From Azorinus chamasolen (taxonomy: Eukaryota > Mollusca > Bivalvia > Cardiida > Solecurtidae): a DNA stretch of 64,000 nucleotides. Positions within the stretch are counted from its first letter, which is position 1; each line of letters begins with the position of its first letter. Location of the stretch: positions 43,355,552 to 43,419,551 of the forward strand of contig OY755252.1 of the NCBI GenBank assembly GCA_963576725.1. Direction: 5' to 3'. Under the pieces are notes generated by a model. The model saw only the letters and a list, made by a program, of their open reading frames with translations. It ran no database searches and was not told where the DNA came from. Shown one piece after another: positions 30,263 through 42,341 of this stretch. The position numbers were made by a program, and so were the translations under genes.

Positions 30263-30610
30263 AGTATAGGCAAAAAGTGCATTTAACTCAGAATCCGACG
30301 ACCATATATCGGACTTCTGTAATTACCACAGGAAAGGAACGGGACTTTCAGAATCCGAAGACATTTTGTCGGACTTCTGTTGTAAAAAGACACCAATTTG
30401 AACAAAGGCGTCTGGATTGACAGTGTGTCACTTGAAATCCCACTTTTCCAATTTCTGAACACTGCAAATCTATTCTTTTTTATGCTTGGAGATTTCATGA
30501 AAAGTGGGTCTGTATAATTTGCATATTAAGTATGTACGTTCATAAGTCGTTGTTGCTTTCACACCTTTGTAGCGTATAAATAGAACACTGTAACACTTAT
30601 ATATTGAGAC

Positions 30611-30730
30611 CCAGGCTGTGGCGTAGGGGAAAGAGCTGCGACTGTGAAGCCCGAGTTCCTTGGTTCTAATCCCGTCAATACCTAATGTAAATAGAAAAAA
30701 GTTAAAGTATATTTTTTTTATTCATGTTCT
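30611..30730 (+). mobile_element. tRNA-derived SINE head
   Basis: A-box TGGCGTAGGGG at 30619-30629 and B-box GGTTCTAATCC at 30662-30672 are spaced as in a tRNA gene, but the stems do not pair well. An A/T-rich tail follows. A pol III promoter of a SINE rather than a working tRNA. Confidence 0.6.
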
Positions 30731-31521
30731 TTATATTTTTTTATATGCTTTTCTCTAAATAGATTTTAATCTTTTAAAGCAAACAAACTAGAAAACATAA
30801 ACCTGCCTCTTGAAACTTGCTATGGACTTTTCTAAGCATTAGCTATATTAACATACAGTCCTGGTGTCAATACTAGTAGTATGCATTTCTATGAAACTTA
30901 GAGGTAGGATCCAGCATTTGTGCTAGGACAACTATGCATTCGAAAGTACCATGTTCATTTTAAAATTGTCAACTGCTCAATCTTTTGTGTATTGCGTATT
31001 CAATTATGCATATTCAATTAGTCTATGCTTTGCATAGTTTTATTTTAAAATTGTCAAACAACTAGGACCCTGATCACAGACCGACACACACACATTGTAC
31101 AACTGGCAATTAGGTCACGATAACATGCGTAACGGCTGAAAACTTAGTTGTTTTTCAAAAGGAAATACTTCAGAGTTCAAACTGACTATAAAAAACTCAC
31201 TGAGATTTGAATAATAATTACATTCTCTAAAAAATGGTTTAAAAAGTACATGTATATAGACACAGAGCGCAAATGGAACGGATCCATGTAGGAAACTTGA
31301 TTTGAAAAGTCTAAGAATGCCCAGATCAAGGGCTTTACCTTAGTTGGGCATCAAGCTTTAATACATTTTGGGCACCTTGAATTCTTGGATTTTCCAACCA
31401 CGTGTACGCACGTGTGTACGTGTGTATAGCCAGGCATGCTCCTAGAACGTCTATTTAGAAGGACTGTATTGAACTTAGTTGCCTCTAACGTTTCTGTTAT
31501 GATCGTTGCATTTGTGACACC
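30731..31521. other. No feature seen
   Basis: AT-rich, no hairpins or coding signs. TTTTAAAATTGTCAA occurs twice (30956 and 31041) with small direct repeats between. Confidence 0.45.
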
Positions 31522-31670
31522 CAGCCTCACACGTATTCCACCACCATCCTAAAAGACAGTGTAAGTAAACGTATCCCACTCCGACTAATCTGCAACATCC
31601 GCGATGGCAAATACAGTGGTAAGTTGCATGTAGAACGGACTCATATTTAAGTGAAACAAACGTCTGTGTA
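31522..31670 (-). repeat. Retroelement 3'-region repeat, copy 2 (solo)
   Basis: Shares CCAGCCTCACACGTATTCCA, CTAAAAGACAGTGT and GCGATGGCAAATACAGTGG with 22985-23135. No coding remnant lies beside it, as expected for a strongly 5'-truncated retrocopy. Confidence 0.6.
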
Positions 31671-31987
31671 TGTAACTTGTTAACTACATGTAAATTAACC
31701 CATTACCTCATATGCTACTGTTCAGCTCAAAATCTTGTCCGCTTAATAAATTTGTCTTTGACTATTGTGTGTGTTGTCTTCATACTTAGTAGGGTGGTTG
31801 TTCGTGGCAAGTAGGTGACCCCTATTGATTTTGAGGTCAGTCGGTAAAAGGTCATGGTCACAGTGACCATCAACTCAAAAACATTGTTCGCTTAATAACT
31901 TGATAACATGAGCCGCCCCAAATATTTATTAACATGTGCATGTTTTGACAGCACATATTTCGGGCATATAATGCTCCGACACATGGA

Positions 31988-32486
31988 GCTTTGGTTAGCT
32001 CACCAGAGCACAAAGTGCTCAGGGTGAGCTTGTGTGATCGTCTGGTGTCCGTCGTCCGTCGGTGTGCGTCGGTGTGCGTCGTCCGTCGTCTACAATTTGA
32101 ACATTTAAAAATCTTCTACTCTAAATCTACAGGGTTCTCAACTTGCATCTTTGGCATAAAGCATCATATTCAGGTCCTCTACAAAAGTTATATAAATTAT
32201 GCAGCTGGGGTCAAAATTGAACCCGCCCCAGGGGTGCCTTGTTTTCAATAGAAACATATAGTGAAAACTTTGAAAATCTTCGCCTCTGAAACTGGAAGGT
32301 TCTCAGCTTTCATATTTGGCACATAGCATCATGTTCAGGTCCTCTACAAAAGTTATATAAATTATGCCCCTGTGGTCAAAATTGGCACCCCCCAGGGGTG
32401 GCTAGTTTTCTATAGAAACATATGATGACAGTTTTGAAAATATTCTCCTCTCTTTGTCTGGTGAGCCATTCTGGCCCTTTTGTTTT
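31988..32486 (+). repeat. Mollusc repeat starting GGTTAGCTCACC, two internal ~180-bp units
   Basis: Head GGTTAGCTCACCAGAGCAC, a (CCGTCGTCCGTCGG) stretch, then two copies of a unit with ATCTTC, CATATTTGGCA..AAGCATCAT, CAGGTCCTCTACAAAAG and TTATATAAATTATGC; ends GGTGAGCCATTCTGGCCC. Known to me as a common bivalve repeat layout; class uncertain. Confidence 0.55.
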
Positions 32487-33299
32487 TATATTGTTATAAT
32501 TTTAAAATATGTATGTGTTGTAAGAATTGTCTTGTCGCTCGATATTGAAATACATCTATCTATCTTTGTGCATTTTTTTGCGTTCAAAGTATGAGACACT
32601 CGTCTGAGAAAGAGAGATTTAAACCATTGCAAACAGTGTCGAACCAGGACAGATAATATGTATATGATGAGATATCGGGTCAAGGTTTACCCCTGTTTCA
32701 TATTTAAACGCCTTTTCACAAATTTGCAAACACTGACTGGAGTTTCACTAAATGTCAGAGGACCTCTATCAGATTTGTATACATCATTCCTGTCCGTTGC
32801 ATAAATACTTCAAATGAGATCAATTAATCAGGTGAGCGATACAGGTTTATCATAGCCTTCTTGTAACTAAATTGACTCTATAATTAATCACGGATAGGTC
32901 ATTCGACTTTGAAAATTCAACATTTAAAAGGTTAACCCCAACACACACATACTTCTAACGGGGTGTATTCAGATGTCCCTGTGTCCGTCTGTCTGTCTGT
33001 CCGTGCGTCACTGAGTGATTCTGACCTTCCATCATACTTGTTTACATTCTGCGAAAGTTTCAACTTGAAAACTTTTTGTCAGAGATTGGATGGTTGGATG
33101 ATTTATGGTCATGCGAATATACGCACAGATGTTATTATTATTTTCACTCAATAACACTAGAGTGATAGCCCTAGTCAGAGGCCACACTCTAACTACATTG
33201 TCAAATGTAAATTGGATCTTCAAAGTTCTTTGGACACAAATCTAGGTTTCATTGTCTTCTTAATTTACAAAATCTTTTTTCCAAACAAGTGTCATATAT
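32487..33299. other. No gene; CCGTCTGTCTGTC tract
   Basis: Contains a (TCTG)n tract at 32987-33003 and an H-type fragment near 32690-32740 (AACGCCTTTTCACAAATTTG). Otherwise nothing. Confidence 0.45.
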
Positions 33300-33510
33300 T
33301 CTGAAAAATGGGTGATCCCTCGAAAGCAAAAGTAGAAATGCAAAAAGAGAAAATTGCAGACTCGGTTTTATTGAGTCTGTTCATGAGTAGTAATTAAAAG
33401 TGCAAGACTACTCACGCCCCCTAGCACCGGCTTAAGCAGTATTCAATTTTCAAAACTAATAACATGAAAACTAATGATCCCGAAGGACCAGAAAATATAA
33501 ATGTTGAAGT
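33300..33510 (+). repeat. Repeat R33, copy 1
   Basis: TCGAAAGCAAAAGTAGAAAT, GAGAAAATTGCAGACTCGG, ACTCACGCCCCCTAGCACCG, TAATGATCCCGAAGGACC; four copies in the window. Confidence 0.65.
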
Positions 33511-34047
33511 TCTGCTAGATGAGAGCGACTACACAAACAAAACACTTATTAGCGCATCGGCACTTGTCAACCCCAGTCCAGAACACCGCACTTTGAGGAC
33601 GTCACCATACGTTTATATACGATGGTACAACATGAAAGGAAAATAACAAAAGCACAGGGAATACCAGTTGGAACATTTATGCACGATAGTATTTATAAAT
33701 AAATGGTGTTAACATTATAAGCAGCGGCTAGCTGTCTATTTTCATTCTTGTTCTAGTTTTCCACCAATCAGGAAATATGTTACATTGTAATTTGCATATA
33801 ACCCACTAGTATTTTGTAGTAAACTTTAATTTCATTAGTTAATGCCTAGACTGGCATACATCCTTTTTACAATGCCCCTACACATTGCCAAACTCGAAGT
33901 ACAAAATAAAGATACAGTCAGTTAAAGTTATGAAAATCCTGGGGTCATTCTTACGACCAGGTAGTTATTTCAAAACATCATGCTTATGATAATTAGTTTC
34001 TTCGTAAGCCGAAATCCATGCAATCGATCTATATTAACCTAACCACT
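33511..34047. other. No feature seen
   Basis: The 60-codon frame at 33464-33646 begins inside repeat R33 and shows no domain; the rest is featureless. Confidence 0.4.
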
Positions 34048-34366
34048 CCAAAGTGACAACCAACCTCTCTAGGACACAGGTTGACTCTGAGGTTCGAAAT
34101 AGAAATACGCTATAATTCAAGTCGAAACACCATATAAATGGTCTATAAGGCATTGCCCCGGTCTGATAGCATCGTGTTATCATAATTTCTTCAAATAATA
34201 TTTTCTAAAAATCTCTACAAGCTTGATATTGATATCGGCGAAAGCCACTACTTTCGGTTAGTAAGTCTTTACTTTCGGTTTCAAACCGAAAGTAGTGACT
34301 TTCAACGATATCAATATCAAATTTGTAGAGATTTTTAGAAAATAGAGAGGTTGGTTGTCACTTTGG
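34048..34366. mobile_element. Fold-back MITE, 319 bp
   Basis: Outer ends are exact complements: CCAAAGTGACAAC-CAACCTCTCT (34048-34070) and 34344-34366. Inner arms 34198-34260 and 34280-34343 (TCTACAAGCTTGATATTGA.., CCACTACTTTCGGTT) also pair. About 127 bp of single-stranded DNA lies in the left part only. Confidence 0.78.
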
Positions 34367-35228
34367 CGACTCGTTGTAAGAGCGTGTTAATATTCTGAGA
34401 AAACATAGATGTCTTCTCATCAAGAGTGATTCTTTCTTTGATAAATGAGACACAGTTTATGGAAATCGGTGGTCAAATAAGTCTTCAAGGACGATTGAAG
34501 TGAATGGACCCATCGATTTTTGAGCTGATTTCGACCGGAGTTGAATACCTTTTACTTATTATATAGAGCAAGTGTGTTCGCGAAAAAATGGAATTTTTTT
34601 TTTAGGTTGGGTCAGAAAACTATCTTTTGGTATGTTTTAGATACTTATGACATGTGATTAAACAATTAATGTATCTATTTTGATGGAATTGTTGTTGTTG
34701 TTGTTGAGGCATAGCTTGCGAAGGGCACCTGTGCTCCGAACGTGCTTCTGACATTTTCCGGCGGTCACCCACATACATCTTAACAGTGGTGGCATGGTTG
34801 TTTTGCATTTCATGTACCAGTTAATAGTGATTTCCTATAAAGGTTACTTGAAAATTTTCAATAATTGTTTCTTCTACTCCACGTTCACTTATTCTTTTCA
34901 AACATTATAATCGCCTAAAAGCAAAATATGCGGTCAAACCAAGGCTCCAACTCATTGCAGTATATTTATATAGCATCGCCCCCGAATTCACTAACAAAAA
35001 GACACAACCATAACATATGTTGAATGAAATAGTTGATCTACCCTTTGTTTAAGTCATTTCCGTTGCACGCCTGTCTGCTAGTATAATAATAACCAACATT
35101 CATAGATCTAGTTCCCTGTACTATAAAATCTCCAAACATTGAATGATATTTTAATATAGCAGATATTTAATACCATTATTTTTGTACATAATGTCAATAT
35201 TTGAATGCCGCTGAATATCTTTTTTAAA
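34367..35228. other. No gene; (GTT)n run
   Basis: Six TTG/GTT units at 34689-34706 give a Q-run in a 62-codon minus-strand frame (34808-34620) without recognisable domain. Confidence 0.4.
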
Positions 35229-35315
35229 GATATTTCTTGTTTCTAGTTAATGCTACTTTTCGGTACATTTATTCAAAGTGGTAGGATCTATAAATATCCT
35301 ATGAGGGAATGGGTT
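35229..35315 (-). mobile_element. H3 MITE fragment
   Basis: TTAATGCTACTTTTCGGTAC, TTATTCAAAGTGG, CCTATGAGGGAATGGGTTAA. Confidence 0.55.
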
Positions 35316-35755
35316 AAGACAGATTCTACTGTGTATGGTTATAGAGACTGCTGTAAACGGGAAATAAAAACGGGATTATATTTAATGTGGCATCAATTCT
35401 TCACAAGAAAATAAAGACCGCACAATTGCCTTCAGCCTAAGTCTGAATACTTTGTTCCTCACGATACTCTTCTTTACAATTAGCGTGACGACGAGTGTTG
35501 ACGTTAAATAACACGATAAAGAAAAATAAATGAGACATATTTCGTTTAATCGATTTCCTGTATTGTAGAATAACTTCAGTCAAAATCTGATTGTTCCCGC
35601 GACCTTCATTCTCTTACGTTTGTGTCTATTCTTCCTGACTAAGACATTGAGTAATTCTTTTTCTATAGCCACATTTGTTTGAGTAAGATGGATTTCCATC
35701 CCAAACCGACTGAGTGTATTTATATTTGCTAAATATTCCCATATTTTCAAACCGT

Positions 35756-35956
35756 TTACTCCTTAGAAACATATTTTTCTGCGTTTGCAATAAGAGTAGC
35801 ATACTCACATCATACGGCTCCGGTAGGATCAAGGTCTGTTCTGTTCGCTTATGGAATACTATCGATCAAATTCTACAGTTTCTGCTATGAGCAAATGTTC
35901 CTGTGTTAATAATATGCCATTATACAAATTCATTATCTTCATGAAGTAAAGGGTTA
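35756..35956 (-). mobile_element. H1 MITE
   Basis: TTTACTCCTTAGAAAC start, CGGCTCCGGTAGGATC hairpin, TTCTGTTCGCTTATGGAATA, CATGAAGTAAAGGGTTAA end. Confidence 0.6.
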
Positions 35957-36061
35957 ATCTCTTATCACACCCGTGATTGATTACCATACTTATATGGCCG
36001 TCCACTGTAGATTGACCCCACTTTAAGTTAGCTATGACGTCATAAAATGCCACAGCTCAGA

Positions 36062-36240
36062 TTCTGTCATAGACATTAGAGAGCTACAGATAAAGGTGGG
36101 TACCCAAATACTAAAATAATCATTTATCTTCGATACAAGTCCAAAGAGTGGTCACAGTATAGGGTTTGGCGGAGAAATAAAGGAGCTATTCGTGCAAATA
36201 TTTAAATTAACGCATCTTATCTGGACCTTCCCTGGAAATT
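36062..36240. repeat. Repeat N, copy 2
   Basis: AGAGTGGTCACAGTATAGGG, TTTGGCGGAGAAATAAAGG, GCTACAGATAAAGGTGGGTA; same motifs as copy 1. Confidence 0.6.
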
Positions 36241-36289
36241 ACATACTACGATTGTATGCCAAACTGGTCCGAAAATTATAAAACATTTT

Positions 36290-36545
36290 ACTTGAGCCAG
36301 AACTAATTCTCAAGCATCTGATTGGTCAGATTTTAAGTAGACTGAAAGTCTGACTAATCAGACACTGGCGAATTAACTCGGACTCACACTCAGAAGTTTT
36401 ATCAATTCTGAACCAGGCCCGGGGTTACAGAACGTTTTTGCTTGACTCTGAGATCATTCTCAAGCATCTTATTGGTCAGAATCTGACCAATCAGATACTT
36501 TAGAATGACCTCAGATTCAGAAGTTTTATAACCTTTGGCCCTGGT
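36290..36545. repeat. TTGGTCAGA repeats related to the 42.5-kb fold-back
   Basis: TCTCAAGCATCTGATTGGTC at 36312 and TCTCAAGCATCTTATTGGTC at 36452 each face an inverted CTGACCAATCAGA-type copy (36345-36362 is similar; 36480-36496). Two decayed fold-backs. Confidence 0.5.
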
Positions 36546-36591
36546 CTAATGCAGGTACACCTTCTTAAAAAAGATTGACATTTCTGGTCGT

Positions 36592-36824
36592 CAAAAAAGA
36601 CATTTGCAAACAAAGTAGACCCAGACGAGACGGCACCTGTAGGATCTGTCAGGACAGGGTCTGCTTATGATATACATACATGTAATATAATAATATATTA
36701 TTCTATAGTTTCTGCAATTACCAAAACATTCTTGTGTTCATGCGTCATCATAAAGCATAGTGTAGATAATTCATATTCATGATGTCATTATTTCTTACAT
36801 TGATATTCATGAAGTAAATGACTA
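36592..36824 (-). mobile_element. H1 MITE
   Basis: CATTTGCAAACAAAGTAGACC hairpin start, TATAGTTTCTGC, CATATTCATGATGTCATTAT, CATGAAGTAAATGACTAA end. Confidence 0.6.
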
Positions 36825-37795
36825 ATAGAACTGTTCATGAAGTACCAAAGCAGGGTCTGCTAATAGTTTACGAGAAACCATTGTTTATGTAATCAATTAT
36901 AGATACACATGTCAAGTAACGTTAGCCCTTTTTATTTGTTATTGGTTTTTGTTGTTGTCAATGTCATTGTACGAACTCTATTCATTGAAGATGCCCATTG
37001 CAGAAGTACACAAGTCGTGTATAGATAAGATGTTGACATTGAAAGCGATCTGTCTGTAAATGACATAAACATAGTGGGGTTTTGTGTGTGTGTTTTATTT
37101 GTTAGATAATAACCATTGCAATAAAACTTTTTCGATCATTTTATGAAGGTTTCCCAGAACTACCTATATCGTTAAACATATTTGTGTGCGTACTACATTT
37201 GGATTCAGCTCTGTTCCTGGGTCACAGCATACAATTTGGTGGAGAAGTGGTGATTTGCTTATTTGAAATACGCCCCATTGTCTGTGACCTTGACGTATTG
37301 TGGATTCTCCGTACTCCTCTTTATCTCGAGACTTTCCAATAATGTAACTTGTTTAATCCTGACAATTTCGTTACGGAAGACAATTCCAGTGTTCACGACT
37401 GTAGCATTTCATTAATTGTCTGTTCTAGACAGAACCGAGACTCGTTCTCTATTAACGTGGCGGCCACTTGTTAACTTGTTGCACGTGAATTCTTAATTAT
37501 ACATTTAAACACAGTTTTGATCCAGTTGAGACGGCGAGTAACTCGGCGACCGCAAGTGTCCATACTGTTTGACACCCTGTTCGTGTGTTTGTAAAGAAAT
37601 TGAAAGATAAACCAAATGGAAAAGTGTGGTATAAGACATTTTCTACCAACAGAAGTTTGCCCATCAGACTAAAGGACCGTTCAGAGCTTTAGAGTTCTTA
37701 TTTCTCATTCAAACCGTATCTTAACTACTACTCACCTGAATCGCCTCGGAGAAATATAAACAAATATATTGTAATTATATTGTCCAATTGCGGTC
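36825..37795. other. No gene; one repeat N fragment and one H4/H7 remnant
   Basis: Apart from repeat N (37205-37295), only an H4/H7-type piece is seen near 37510-37575 (GTTTTGATCCAGTTGAGACG, TACTGTTTGACACC). Confidence 0.45.
37205..37295. repeat. Repeat N, copy 3
   Basis: GGTCACAGCATACAATTTGG, GGAGAAGTGGTGATTTGCT, CCCCATTGTCTGTGACC. Confidence 0.5.
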
Positions 37796-38044
37796 TTAAC
37801 CCTTTACTCCATAAATACACATGTCCACGCCTTTGCAAACACAGTAGACTCAGATCAGACGGCTCCTATAGATGCCGTCTGACCAGGGTATGTTCTGTTT
37901 GCTTATGAAATAATATAGATATGATGCTATAGTTTCTATTATAGTTAAAAACTCCTGTGTCACTTTGTCGTTATAAAAATTAATATAATTAATATTTATG
38001 ACGTCATCATGTCTTTCATAAATATTCATGGAGTAAAAGGTTAA
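37796..38044 (-). mobile_element. H1 MITE, intact
   Basis: 249 bp with TTAA at both ends: TTAACCCTTTACTCC to GGAGTAAAAGGTTAA. Hairpin GCAAACACAGTAGACTC...GGGTATGTTCTGTTTGC. Confidence 0.8.
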
Positions 38045-38099
38045 ATACAGCTCAGTAATAAACGGCCAAACAGTAATTTGCTGCCTCCCTTCATATAAC

Positions 38100-38300
38100 A
38101 GTTGCAAACAGAGTAGATCCAGATCAGACAGATCTTATAGGAGCCGTCTGATCATGGTCTGTTCTGTTTGCTTATGGTAGAATATAGATCTGATTCTACA
38201 GTTTTAGTCAAAGCAAATAATATCCTGTGTTTATATGCCATTATAAAACCATATAATTAATATTCATGATGTCATTATTTCTATATTCATACAAGAAGGG
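38100..38300 (-). mobile_element. H1 MITE, right end replaced
   Basis: GTTGCAAACAGAGTAGATCC...GTCTGTTCTGTTTGCTTATG, GATTCTACAGTTTTAGTC, TAATATTCATGATGTCATTA, then a different repeat from about 38296. Confidence 0.6.
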
Positions 38301-38370
38301 GGTCACATCGCCTGCGAGAAGCGATTCTAATGAGTAGTATCAAAATAGGGGTTGGCTCCTCAGTAAAAGG
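38296..38370. repeat. Repeat N, copy 4
   Basis: GGGGGTCACATCGCC, AGCGATTCTAATGAGTAG, AAATAGGGGTTGG. Confidence 0.4.
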
Positions 38371-38392
38371 GAGACTGAACTGAATCTTCCCA

Positions 38393-38623
38393 ATAACCGT
38401 TTCCCTGTTCTATGTTTATTCCAAGTTTCAATACCTACTGAATATTCATGGACAAACTAGTTATAATGAAATGAGGAAGGTGAAATATTGTAGCTATTTG
38501 ATAAAGTAAAGAAACAGATCTTTCAAATTCCAGTAGCAAACAATACCTATGGGAGCCGTCTGATCTGGATCTACTCTGTTTGAAAATGCATGAAAACACA
38601 ATTATATGAAGAAAATGGGTAAC
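38393..38623 (+). mobile_element. H2 MITE, left hairpin arm shortened
   Basis: ATAACCGTTTCCCTGTTC, ATTGTAGCTATTTGATAAAG, AGTAGCAAACAATACC, GGAGCCGTCTGATCTGGATC, AAATGGGTAA. Confidence 0.65.
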
Positions 38624-39169
38624 AAGTGGGCTAACGACTGTAGTCGGAATAGTGGAGAGCCTACCCACGTGAGTATACACTGGAATATATAAACATCACA
38701 GTGACGTCCAGAGTAGGCGACTGAAAGCCGATATCCGAGATTTGTGCTGCATAATAGTGACACGTGTACTGGAAAGCGTTTAAATCTGAGGATTGTTATA
38801 GCTGTAAGATAGGATAGGATGGTGAAATATTGAAATAAATAGACAGACAATTGTGCTAATAGAATAACATATTAACTCGGATATGTGACTGCTTGAAGGA
38901 AGGCGGATACGCCCTCGAATATTGTAAGCCATTATTTAGTTCACTCTAGTTTAATCTGCTGACAAAATCGATTTTGTGTTTGTGTTAGTTAGGTATTATT
39001 TATTATATTATTATTAATTCTCTGTCCCTGTATCTTAATGAAATGGAACATATGTTTTTTATTATATTCTTAAGTCGATCAATACCAAATGCTTTCATAG
39101 ACAAGACAATTACAAACAATATCTTGATCAATATGTTATATTACCCCTGACCCGCTATTTGCCGCTTGG
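38624..39169. other. No feature seen
   Basis: CCCAC/GTGAGTATAC at 38665-38679 looks like a 5' splice site, but I found no exon to go with it. Confidence 0.4.
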
Positions 39170-39260
39170 CTCGCATGCTTTGAAAACAGCATCCATGGAT
39201 CTAGTAACTCTGTGTCTGATCAGGATCCAAGTTCGTTTGACACTCGGTCAATAGTTTTTC
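39170..39260. repeat. H7 hairpin
   Basis: CATGCTTTGAAAACAGCATC, CTGATCAGGATCCAAG, TTTGACACTCGGTCAATAG. Confidence 0.45.
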
Positions 39261-39689
39261 AAAAGGTTGAGCACATTGGATGTAAAGAAATGCAACAGAG
39301 GAAAGATTTAGCAAAATAGCCGATAACAATGTCCATAGAACAAAATATATGAGGATTACTAAAATTGAATGTGTTATTCAACAACAGGTCGTGTACATAT
39401 TTATGTTTATAGTTTATACTAAAACAATTGTAATCAAACGATTCACTTGCACATAACTCATCACACCACAATGACGTCTGATCAGGATACAGCCTGTTTG
39501 ATACCTTCGCAACGGTTTGAAGGATAATGGAAGAATATTAACTGTAAAATTTATAGCAGACGGCATCTTTTTGAAGACGATGATTAGTTAGTAATGAACA
39601 AGACTTGTAAAATTAACCACGCACGCTTTCTTTCCTCTTACAAAATGACATGTATTAACACTTACTGTGCGGTACACGAGTTACTAATG

Positions 39690-39867
39690 TCCTTTGCAAA
39701 CAGTGCAGACACAGATGAGAGGGTTCATAGAGGAGCCCTCTAATTAGGGTCTGCACTGTTTGTCATGTTACACTATTCTTTAGAAGAATCCCTAAATATT
39801 CACCAAAAGCTTGACCTGTTTGAATTTTGGAATAATCTATTTGAAAAGTAAGCGTTGTAAGGGTTAA
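39690..39867 (+). mobile_element. H6 MITE
   Basis: CTTTGCAAACAGTGCAGAC...GGGTCTGCACTGTTTGTC, CATGTTACACTATTCTTTAG, TAAGGGTTAA. Confidence 0.65.
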
Positions 39868-39937
39868 ACCTTATCCAATTGAGTGAAATATATTTTCCCA
39901 TTGTTCCAATCTTCTGCTTTGTTGCCACTTTTACTTA

Positions 39938-40140
39938 CAGTAAAACCTCTCTATAACGGTCACTAAATTACATCAATTACTTTGTGTTAAAGGCAGGTGG
40001 CTGCTTAAAGAAATGTGAAAGTAAAACCGAACGCTCCTGTAGGAGCGCTCTGTTTTACTTTCACCTTGCTTTAAGCAACCACCTGCCCTAAATACCAACT
40101 AATTAACATAATTTAGTGGCCGTTCTAGAGAGGTTTTACT
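39938..40140. mobile_element. P1 pogo-like MITE
   Basis: 203 bp, same ends and arms; apex GCTCCTGTAGGAGC (40033-40046). Confidence 0.85.
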
Positions 40141-40164
40141 TACTACCAATCTTCTGAGAAATTA

Positions 40165-40260
40165 TTAAACGGCTGCCAAACAGCTTGGATGCTGATGAGA
40201 CGTCAAGTTACCCGGTGTCTGTTGATCTGTGTCCAAACAGTTTGTATTTGCCAGAAATGT
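40165..40260. repeat. H7 hairpin
   Basis: GCCAAACAGCTTGGATGCTG, GAGACGTCAAGTTACCCGG, GTCCAAACAGTTTG. Confidence 0.5.
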
Positions 40261-40502
40261 CTCTGTTAGTGCGATACAGATTTAAACATTTTAACACTTT
40301 GAGTGAATGCGGGGTATGTGTGTATTGGCAGTTTACATAAGTATATACCAATATTAGAGGGTTTCTACAGGGGTCATCTGACCAGGATCGGCGCTGTTCG
40401 ACATTCAAATTCCTTTAGTAAATGCAAGCCTTTCATAGTGAGTGCACTCTGTGTTTAACCTCTGATAGGCTACTCCTCTCTGATAATTCACCGTTGAAAG
40501 GG

Positions 40503-40704
40503 TTAACCCATTCCATCATAAACTATCTACCGAAAAGGAGCATTAACTAGGGAAAAGGAAAAGTTTAGAATTCTTTAGTTCTGAAACCATTGTGATAAAT
40601 AGAGCATTTGCTCCTAAGGAGCAAATGCTCTATTTATCACAATGGTTTCAAAATCTGACTTTTACAGAGGCGTAGAAAGGGGTATTTATTGAGGAAAGGG
40701 TTAA
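40503..40704 (+). mobile_element. H3 MITE, intact
   Basis: 202 bp, TTAACCCATTCC to GGAAAGGGTTAA, with a 67-nt palindrome at 40583-40649 uneven only at the centre. Confidence 0.85.
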
Positions 40705-40719
40705 ACAGCTCGCCCATTG

Positions 40720-42130
40720 GCTAAACTGACTAATTGGCACAACTGAAGCATAACTTCTGCACTTCAACTTATGGGGATAAAGATATTAGCCAAGTTTCAT
40801 AATCACCAAGGGCAAGTAGTTTTAAAAGGAGATATGGACTGGGCACAACACATAAGGCTCCAATCTTTGACCTGACACTGTGACGTTTTTTACACAGTTG
40901 AAATGTGTGCTGCACATCATATTAATATTGAACTAAATAATTTATATGTGTTTTGGGAGATATGGACCGGTCACGAATTATAAGGCTCAGCCATTGACCT
41001 TTGATATTCAGTTGGCACAACTGAATCACAGGTTCTGCATGTTTGTATTGAACATGCATCTTACCAAAGAGTAATGATAAACACCCATGGACTAGTAGAT
41101 ATGGACGAGCACAACATGTAAAGCCATACACCTTTTGAGATGTTAACATGACAAAGCCAATGCGGAAATGACGCACAATACAAGGCTAGATGATTTTCAG
41201 TTGGCATAGTGACCTTGACTTCTAGCTTGTACAAATGAATCATAGTTGCTGTCAATCATCTTTATGAGATAAACACGTCAGCGAAGCTTTTTGAAAAACA
41301 GCTATTGGTTTATTGGGCGGCTACGAAATAAATAAAAACGCCCAGGACTATCTTTGACCTGACCTGTCCCAACGTTCTGACGCTGACATTAGACCTTGGG
41401 CTGAGATAACTGAAACATCTGTTTTGTACATCATCTTATTGAGATTAATAGGTAGCATTGTTTCTTGAGAACCAAACCTGGGGATAAGGACATATTGAGT
41501 GAACATACTGTTACATACAGCATTTCAGATGATCTTGACATTTTGCTGACACAGCTTATGCATTAGGCATATGTTTGACTTCTTGCCTTAACCCTTTACC
41601 CCATAGATACGTCATGCATTACGTCATACATCTACTCCATAAATATGCATTTCTACGCCTTTGCAAACAGAGTAGACCCAGACCAGATGGCTCCTATAGG
41701 TGTCTGCTCTGTTTTTTTTAAGAATATTATAGATATGATTCTACAGCTTCTATCGTGGCCAATCATTCATTTGTCCATGTGCTATTATAACAATTAATCT
41801 AATTAATATTCATGACGTCATTATTTCTTACATGAATATTCATGAAGTAAAGGGTTAATGAGATCTAACCAAATGTACGAGAAGAGCACTATAAGGTTTA
41901 GGAGGATTGGAGCGGACTCGAAATATGATTATCCGACCTACCTTTGACTTGACCTTGTGATCGTTGAATTTATCTGAATCATAGACCATGTATATCAAAC
42001 TATTGAGACAACAGCCAAGTTTCATGAACATGGAACATGTGATTTAGGAGAAAGGGATCGGACGTCAAACACAGACTGGCGGATAGCGAACTGATGGACA
42101 CACGGACGAGTACATGCACGGACAAACATC
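40720..42130 (+). repeat. Degenerate ~130-180-bp tandem array (pearl-like), split by an H1 MITE
   Basis: Units with CAGTTGGCACAACTGAA, CTGCA..T, TTACCAAAGAG, AGATATGGAC(C/T)GG and TTTGACCT recur near 40730, 40890, 41010 and on to 42060. An ACACACGGACGAG tract ends it. H1 at 41588-41858 interrupts. Confidence 0.5.
41588..41858 (-). mobile_element. H1 MITE in the tandem array
   Basis: TTAACCCTTTACC to GAAGTAAAGGGTTAA. The right arm of the hairpin is shortened (GGTGTCTGCTCTG). The left end has a duplicated ACGTCAT segment. Confidence 0.7.
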
Positions 42131-42341
42131 CTCCATGCCCCCAATCGTTCTACTTATTTAATGATAACATATATGTATAATGTAGGACGCACGTTGTAGA
42201 CCTAGATCTTGCTTGGATGATGTATAAACAGGTGATGAAGAATAGTAATCTGCAATTCTCATAATCACTAGCAGTGTTAGTCTAATTTGAGACTCGGACA
42301 CAAAGCCTAAAAAAATACATATTGTTGTAAGTTAACAATTT

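Noticed and set aside
30611..30684. Functional tRNA gene
   Set aside because: A and B boxes are present, but the acceptor and anticodon stems do not pair and a SINE-like tail follows.
31991..32251. 86-codon plus-strand frame starting MVSSPEHKVLRV
   Set aside because: Lies in a common mollusc interspersed repeat; no domain.
34620..34808. 62-codon minus-strand frame with a Q-run
   Set aside because: Only a short (CAA)n run; no splice sites or homology I can recognise.
38665..38679. Strong 5' splice-site match CCCAC/GTGAGTATAC
   Set aside because: No coding exon ends there in any frame and an H2 MITE lies just upstream.
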